A stretch of 64,000 nucleotides of DNA. Source: Balaenoptera acutorostrata (Eukaryota; Chordata; Mammalia; Artiodactyla; Balaenopteridae). Below the pieces are notes generated by a model. It had not been told where the DNA came from. It saw nothing but the letters and a program-made list of their open reading frames with translations, and searched no databases. Numbering within the stretch: the stretch's first letter is position 1; each line of letters opens with the position of its first letter. The position numbers and the translations under genes were made by a program. This document shows, one piece after another, positions 58,866 through 64,000 of this stretch. The stretch covers positions 2,542,001-2,606,000 of the forward strand of contig NC_080075.1 of the NCBI RefSeq assembly GCF_949987535.1, given 5' to 3'.

Positions 58866-61599
58866 ATCCCTGCAGGAATCTGAGGACAGCATCCCGAAAC
58901 TACAAGGAAGTCAAGCCGAGGAGCTGACAGAGGGGACCCGCGGTCCCCTCCCTCCTGGCCGTGGAGCTTGCTGTCACCTCATGGCCACCACACCTGGGTA
59001 ACCATTTTCAGTCCCAACCTATCATTTCAGGGGACCCTGAGGCTCTGTGGACCTCCGAGGGGGTTCACTGCCATCTTTAATTACGCTTCAGACCCAGAAG
59101 GGATCCGTCCTGACAGTTCACTCAGACAAGATCTATTAATTCATCCCCAGCATGATGATGACCCAAAACGTTAAATACCCCACAGAAAAGTCGAATTCTA
59201 TTTTAGTCAAATAGAAAAGGATAAGTCAAGTAGGGCTCTCATAAAAATGTTATAAGGCAAGTTCATAAATTTTGATTAAAAAACGAATTCCTCTTTATGC
59301 ATTCTCTGCCATTATTTTAAGGGCTTGCATGATTCTTTTCAAACGTACGATTTAACACAGGACAAGGCACTGGGCAAACACAGCGGGGACACGAGATGGG
59401 GACAAGATGTTAGACATACAACAGGATGACGGCGCCCTTCTCCCTGCCAAGTGTTTACAGTAACACGACAGGTTCTGCAGAAATAGACGTTCTGGTATCT
59501 GGACTTGGGGGTCCTGACCAAGGATTCTGGCTTCTCACCGTGGGCCTTACACGTGCCGTTTACTGGAGAAAGCCACCAGCTAAACACAGCTGCGCCCGCA
59601 AGCGCCAGCGCTGTATTCGTATTTTCATGGGTCCTTCTGGACTTAAGTTGTAGTTTTGAATTTTTCATTGAAAAGCGAACATGCCTGAGTCAGACCTCCC
59701 CAAGCCGATGCCCGGGGGCCTCTGGGGGGCTGTCTGGGTTGCTCTCCGCGTGCACAATGCTCTCAAGGGGGGTGTTATTTAACCCTCCCAATAACCACCC
59801 GGCTTAGATATTAACACCCACTTTAATTACACGGGGCTTAACGATCTCAGAGAGCTGAAAGGCTCTCCTTAGTAGGCTTTAGAGTGAGGAATGCAGGCCT
59901 CCAAAGCTCTAAACCCACCGCACCAGTAGCAAACTTAGTGCCAGAGAATTTACCCGCCCAGTGCAAAAGCACGATGGCCTGGCTCTGGAAGCCCCGTCCT
60001 CTGACACTCGGTGTGGCGGAAAAGCCAGACAAAGGTGCAGGATCTGAGCTAACGGAGAAGCCCCAACCAGAGGCTCTGCTTCAAGTTCACATAAAGATGC
60101 CCTGGCCACCTGGGGACTGACTGTGGGAGATGCAGGGGCAGCGTTTTCCTTGAGAAAGGCATTTCACTGACAAAGCGTCAATGAACGAAGCACACACCTT
60201 AGACAGAAATGAACACAGAGACCAAAACCGCTCTCTTGCTGGGTCTGCATGCAGTCTGCCCACTACCATGCTTAACGTGGGTTATGGGCTTATTCAAAAC
60301 CTCAGTTAAGGATGAGCATTTCAGATCAGGTCTTCATTACAACCTGTGATCAAATCCATCAGGAAAGCGTACACTTTTGTGCAGAAAACCACCTCCGACT
60401 GCAAACACTGCCAGGTTCAAGGTCACTGAGACCGTGGAAGCCCTCACCCAAGAGGTCACTCAAGGACGCCGCACAGCCCGCTCAGGCGGGAGTGGACACA
60501 TGGAACGGTGCACGCTCGTCTTCAAAGATATTTCTCCACGAGCATCACCTGCATCTCCCCACAGAAATAAGAGAGGAGGAGGAAGGAGTGGAAAGGAATT
60601 AACATGAACACCAAATGCACCTCGTTCTCCACATTGATCTGGACCCCAATCACTTTACCAATACAAAATCCACGCGATTATCTGAATTCCCTGCAACAAC
60701 GAGGTTTTCTTTTTCTCAACTATGTTTTGGAAAGCCCAGGCCCGACCTGGGGCTCTCCACAGCCTCGGGGGGCGTTCGGCTGAGCGCCCACACCGGCGAG
60801 GGTGCCCGGGGTGGCTGTCCCCCCAGCAGCACCGTCTGTCCCCACGGGCCTGGCTTCTGGACGCCCGAGCCAGCCGTCCCAGCGCAGCCTGAACTCCCAG
60901 TGCCACAGGGTGCCTGCCCCAACTGGTCGTCTGGGCAGTCTCCTCCGAACCTCCGTGCGTGTGGCCGTCCAGTGTTGGCGTCCGTCACTAACGGGCTTCC
61001 CTGCACTGGAGTCTTCGGGGTTAATGAGAGGCCCGTGCCCTTCTGCTGAGGCCCAAGGTCACTGGACACGCTGCCCTGCCCACTTCCCAACTGGCCGAAC
61101 TGCCCAGGGGACTAGAATCCCCAAAAGGCTCCCTGCAGAGACCAGCCTCCCTCCTCCTGACTTGCAGAAACAGAGGAGCAGGCTGGGGAGAAGCGCCTGG
61201 ACAGATCCCAGAGGACACAGCCCTGGCGGCTCCACCTTCACCAAAGCGTCGTCCACCTTCACGGCAACCCTGGGAGACACACCTGACCATCAGCTCAGGA
61301 ACGAAAGCACCAGACCCTCAGGCCACAGCCAGGATTCGAGCCCAGGCCTGTCTGACTGCAAAGCCCTGCCTGGCTCTTTCTCCCCACGAAGATCACCACT
61401 AAAGGGCCAGAACCTGCAGACTCCGGCAAAGGTCATCCGTCGCCACCACCTGTCTGGAGTGTCTGCCACGCTGGGGGGCCCTGCTTCAGCCCCTCAAATC
61501 AGGGAGGGACAGCATCACACGGCTTCCAAGACTCAAGCCCATAACCACACACACCACCTTCATTTGAGAAAGGGGGAGGGGAGGTGGGGGAGGGATGGA
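58866..61599. other. Sequence with a possible MIR, otherwise nothing recognised
   Basis: A reverse MIR-like piece lies at about 61300-61380 (CCAGGATTCGAGCCCAGGCC). A 272-codon plus-strand frame at 60802-61620 lies in GC-rich DNA and has no recognised domain. Confidence 0.5.
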
Positions 61600-61845
61600 G
61601 TGGGAGTTTGGGGTTACTAGATGTAAACTATTCTCTATAGGATGGATAAACAAGAAAGTCCTACTGTACAGCCCAGGGAACTATATTCAATGTCCTGGGG
61701 TAAAGCATAATGGAAAAGAACATAAAAAAAGAACGTATGTATGTGTATAACTGTGTCACTTTGCTGTACAGCAGAAATTAACACAACATTGTAAATCAAC
61801 TATACCTCAACAAAAAATTTTTTTTAATAAATTATATAAATAAAT
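61600..61845 (+). mobile_element. LINE-1 3' tail, 5'-truncated
   Basis: GTCCTACTGTACAGCCCAGG and CACTTTGCTGTACAGCAGAA are a variant of the same tail. Its A/T-rich end served as the target for the SINE that follows. Confidence 0.8.
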
Positions 61846-61860
61846 AAAAACAAAGGTACT

Positions 61861-62247
61861 GGGCTTCCCTGGTGGCGCAGTGGTTGAGAGTCTGCCTGCT
61901 AATGCAGGGGACACGGGTTCGAGCCCTGGTCTGGGAAGATCCCACATGCCGCGGAGCAGCTGGGCCCGTGAGCCACAATTGCTGAGCCTGCGCGTCTGGA
62001 GCCTGTGCCCCGCAACGGGAGGGGCCGCGATAGAGAAAGGCCCGCGCACCGCGATGAAGAGCGGTCCCCGCACCGCGATGAAGAGTGGCCCCCGCTTGCC
62101 GCAACTGGAGAAAGCCCTCGCACGAACCGAAGACCCAACACAGCCAAAAATAAATAAATAAATAAATAAATAAATAAAAAAGAAAAATCCTTTCATTGCC
62201 TTTCCAGGCTTGCAATTTAAAAAAAAAAAAAAAACAAAAAACAAAAA
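61861..62247 (+). mobile_element. CHR-type SINE with 24-bp internal duplication and extra 3' sequence
   Basis: Complete head. The 24-bp stretch starting CACCGCGATGAAGAG is tandemly duplicated at 62047-62070 and 62071-62094. After the (AAAT)n tail, about 37 bp of unrelated sequence (62182-62218) precede a second A-rich tail. The target AAAAACAAAGGTACT flanks the whole. Confidence 0.92.
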
Positions 62248-62262
62248 AAAACAAAGGTACTG

Positions 62263-63093
62263 TTTCTCTTAGATGTCAATGCAGGAAAGAAAATGACTGA
62301 GTAACATTATCTGACTGTTGAACACTGCACACAAGCTGAAGACTCCCAGGTTACAGCAGGTGACCATCATGACTGAACCTCATACTTTACGCAAAACACA
62401 CCCAGGGAACCACCCAGACCCCTGATCTGCAGACAGAGCTAAAGGCAAATGTCTTTTTTCTTTTATTAAAAAGAAAAAACAAGCCATGATTATTATAGGC
62501 CCTTTCTTCGGCCTCTTCCCCGTCCCAATGGGACACCACTCTCCAGACCAGACCCCTCGGTGGCCCAGGTGGTCGCCCAGCTCAGAATGAACACCAGGAT
62601 CGCCCCCTGAGCAGGCCCACCTGGGCCAGCGTGGCCTCGCTGACCTCCCGCAGAACTGGCTGTATTTCACATCTACTCAACGACTTGGTGGAAAACTTGA
62701 TTCGAGTGGGAGAATGCTGGTTTCAGACACGCAACAGAGCTACACAAAAGTCTCCGTGAATGACCTGGCTGAAGATGAACCCTGGTTCCTGCCTCGTGTA
62801 GAGGACACCGGGCCGCATAGAAAACGCTTCTGGATCTGACACCCGGGCTTCCAGGGAGAGGACCCACCCACCTCTCATCACCCCTCGTGCAGCGGCCCTG
62901 CCAGGCCTCAGTGCTGATGGCCAGATGCGGGGTTCCACATGTCAGGAGGTCCCGCCGAAATTAGGACTCTTACTCAAGATAAAGCTGTCCTGAAAAGGAA
63001 GCCATCAAATTTTTCCGCAATGGGCTGGAATCGATTTTAAACGATAACACTGGTTATCAGTTGATTGTAGCTGTGGATCAGACGTTGATTAAT
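62263..63093. other. Sequence with nothing recognised
   Basis: No supported feature. Confidence 0.5.
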
Positions 63094-63106
63094 GAAAACA
63101 GGGCAG

Positions 63107-63422
63107 GGGCTTCCCTGGTGGCGCAGTGGTTGAGAATCTGCCTGCCAATGCAGGGGACGCGGGTTCGAGCCCTGGTCCGGGAAGATCCCACATGCCGCGG
63201 AGCAACTAGGCCCGTGCGCCACAACTACTGAGCCTGCGCGTCTGGAGCCTGTGCTCCGCAACAAGAGAGGCCGCGATGGTGAGAGGCCCGTGCACCGCGA
63301 TGAAGAGTGGTCCCCGCTCTCCGCAACTAGAGACAGCCCTCACGCAGAAGCGAAGACCCAACACAGCCAAAAACAAATTAATTAATTAATTAATTTAGTT
63401 CCTCTTTAAAAAAAAAAAAAGA
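63107..63422 (+). mobile_element. CHR-type SINE, shorter-body variant
   Basis: Head GGGCTTCCCTGGTGGCGCAG, box B-like GGTTCGAGCCC, (AATT)n and poly(A) tail. Flanks GAAAACAGGGCAG and GAAAACGGGACAG are an imperfect duplication. Confidence 0.92.
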
Positions 63423-63435
63423 GAAAACGGGACAG

Positions 63436-63975
63436 AAAAAGCACGAGTTTCTAACTCTGTGGACAGCCTGAGGGAGACAAGCCTTCCAGGACTGAGAACA
63501 AAACTGCCCACAGTGGGTCAGCCACGCGCACCGGGACCAGAGTGGCACAAGGCCGTGGGTCCCAGGCCCGGCTCAGCCCCCACACGTCCCGGTGGTCCTG
63601 CGCCTCTGTGTCCTCTTCCGTGACGAGGGTCCCCTGCTCCAACCTGTAGCTGTGAGATCAGCACATGGGAGTGGACGTGAGAATTATCCAAAATCGATGG
63701 TGTGGTACCAAAAATGTATTAAAGCTTATCTGAAATACCATGACAAGGAAGTCATAATGCAAATCTTAATATGGACTTAAATTTTATAGTCGCCGCCTCA
63801 GAATTCTAGCAGAGAGGAATGGCATCAGTAACACCACTTCTGATGGTTTGTAAGCTTTTGTGTATATAATTGATGTTAGCCTCTTAAATACAATAGTCCC
63901 CCATCCTCCAAAAGTCCTGATAGGTATTTGTCTTAAGCTCTTTCCACTAACCCAAACCATAGTTTTCAGAATCAG
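63436..63975. other. Sequence with nothing recognised
   Basis: No supported feature. Confidence 0.5.
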
Positions 63976-64000
63976 CATACATACATGTGTGTGTGTGTGT
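63976..64000. repeat. (TG)n microsatellite running off the window
   Basis: ATACATACATG followed by TG repeats to the last base. Confidence 0.9.

Larger units (their letters stand above)
26567..64000 (-). other. NCK2: Region upstream of the first NCK2 coding exon, presumably 5' UTR intron(s)
   Basis: NCK2 in other mammals has a long 5' part with non-coding exons far upstream (known of the family). No further coding exon is visible here. A 5' UTR exon could be present but cannot be recognised from sequence alone. Repeats and the 30.5 kb CpG island are listed separately. Confidence 0.6.

Noticed and set aside
60802..61620. 272-codon plus-strand frame
   Set aside because: GC-rich, low-complexity composition, no domain, overlaps a probable MIR and a LINE-1 tail at its end.

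Overview
This is mammalian nuclear DNA, most likely from a whale or dolphin (a hippo is the main alternative). Ten copies of a tRNA-derived SINE of the CHR type are visible; each full-length copy has a box A-like and a box B-like block at its head and an A-rich tail, and nearly all have target-site duplications. Repeated 3' tails of cetartiodactyl-type LINE-1 are also present. I saw no ruminant BovA/Bov-tA SINE and no pig PRE-1. There are no bacterial genes, CRISPR arrays or intact viruses.

The only protein-coding gene I can support is NCK2, an SH3-SH3-SH3-SH2 adaptor, on the minus strand. Two coding exons lie in the window. The first (26550 down to 26325) encodes the start codon and SH3-1. 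The second (7053 down to 6344) encodes the linker, SH3-2, SH3-3 and the first part of the SH2 domain. They join in frame across a 19.3 kb intron with good GT-AG signals and give 312 residues. The final coding exon (rest of SH2) should lie left of position 1; I looked for it in 1-6343 and did not see it. Everything right of about 26.57 kb is upstream of the first coding exon, presumably intron(s) between 5' UTR exons and the coding part.

Layout: 1-6.3 kb, last intron with L1 tails, a DNA-transposon fossil and one SINE. 6.3-7.05 kb, second coding exon. 7.05-26.3 kb, large intron, GC- and CpG-rich, with SINEs, MIRs and a MaLR LTR. 26.3-26.55 kb, first coding exon. 27.2-28.5 kb, an old L1 split by a SINE and by a possible LTR. 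29.9-31.0 kb, a 36-bp minisatellite, a 27-C tract, four CCAAT boxes and a CpG island that looks like an internal promoter. 33-37 kb, old LTR, MIR and L1 pieces. 37.1-39.5 kb, an old repeat interrupted by about 1.47 kb of TG/CA-rich simple repeat. 39.5-41.5 kb, GC-rich, with an L2-like end. 46-54.6 kb, L1 debris including one long LINE-1 ORF2 fossil carrying five nested insertions. 55-64 kb, microsatellites, L1 tails and SINEs.

I found no new multi-gene system. The points most worth a second look are an alternative reading frame that stays open across both NCK2 exons from an ATG 7 nt upstream of the start codon, the intragenic CpG island with its CCAAT cluster, and the giant TG/CA tract inside the gene. 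Repeat family names are from memory of consensus sequences and were not checked by search.
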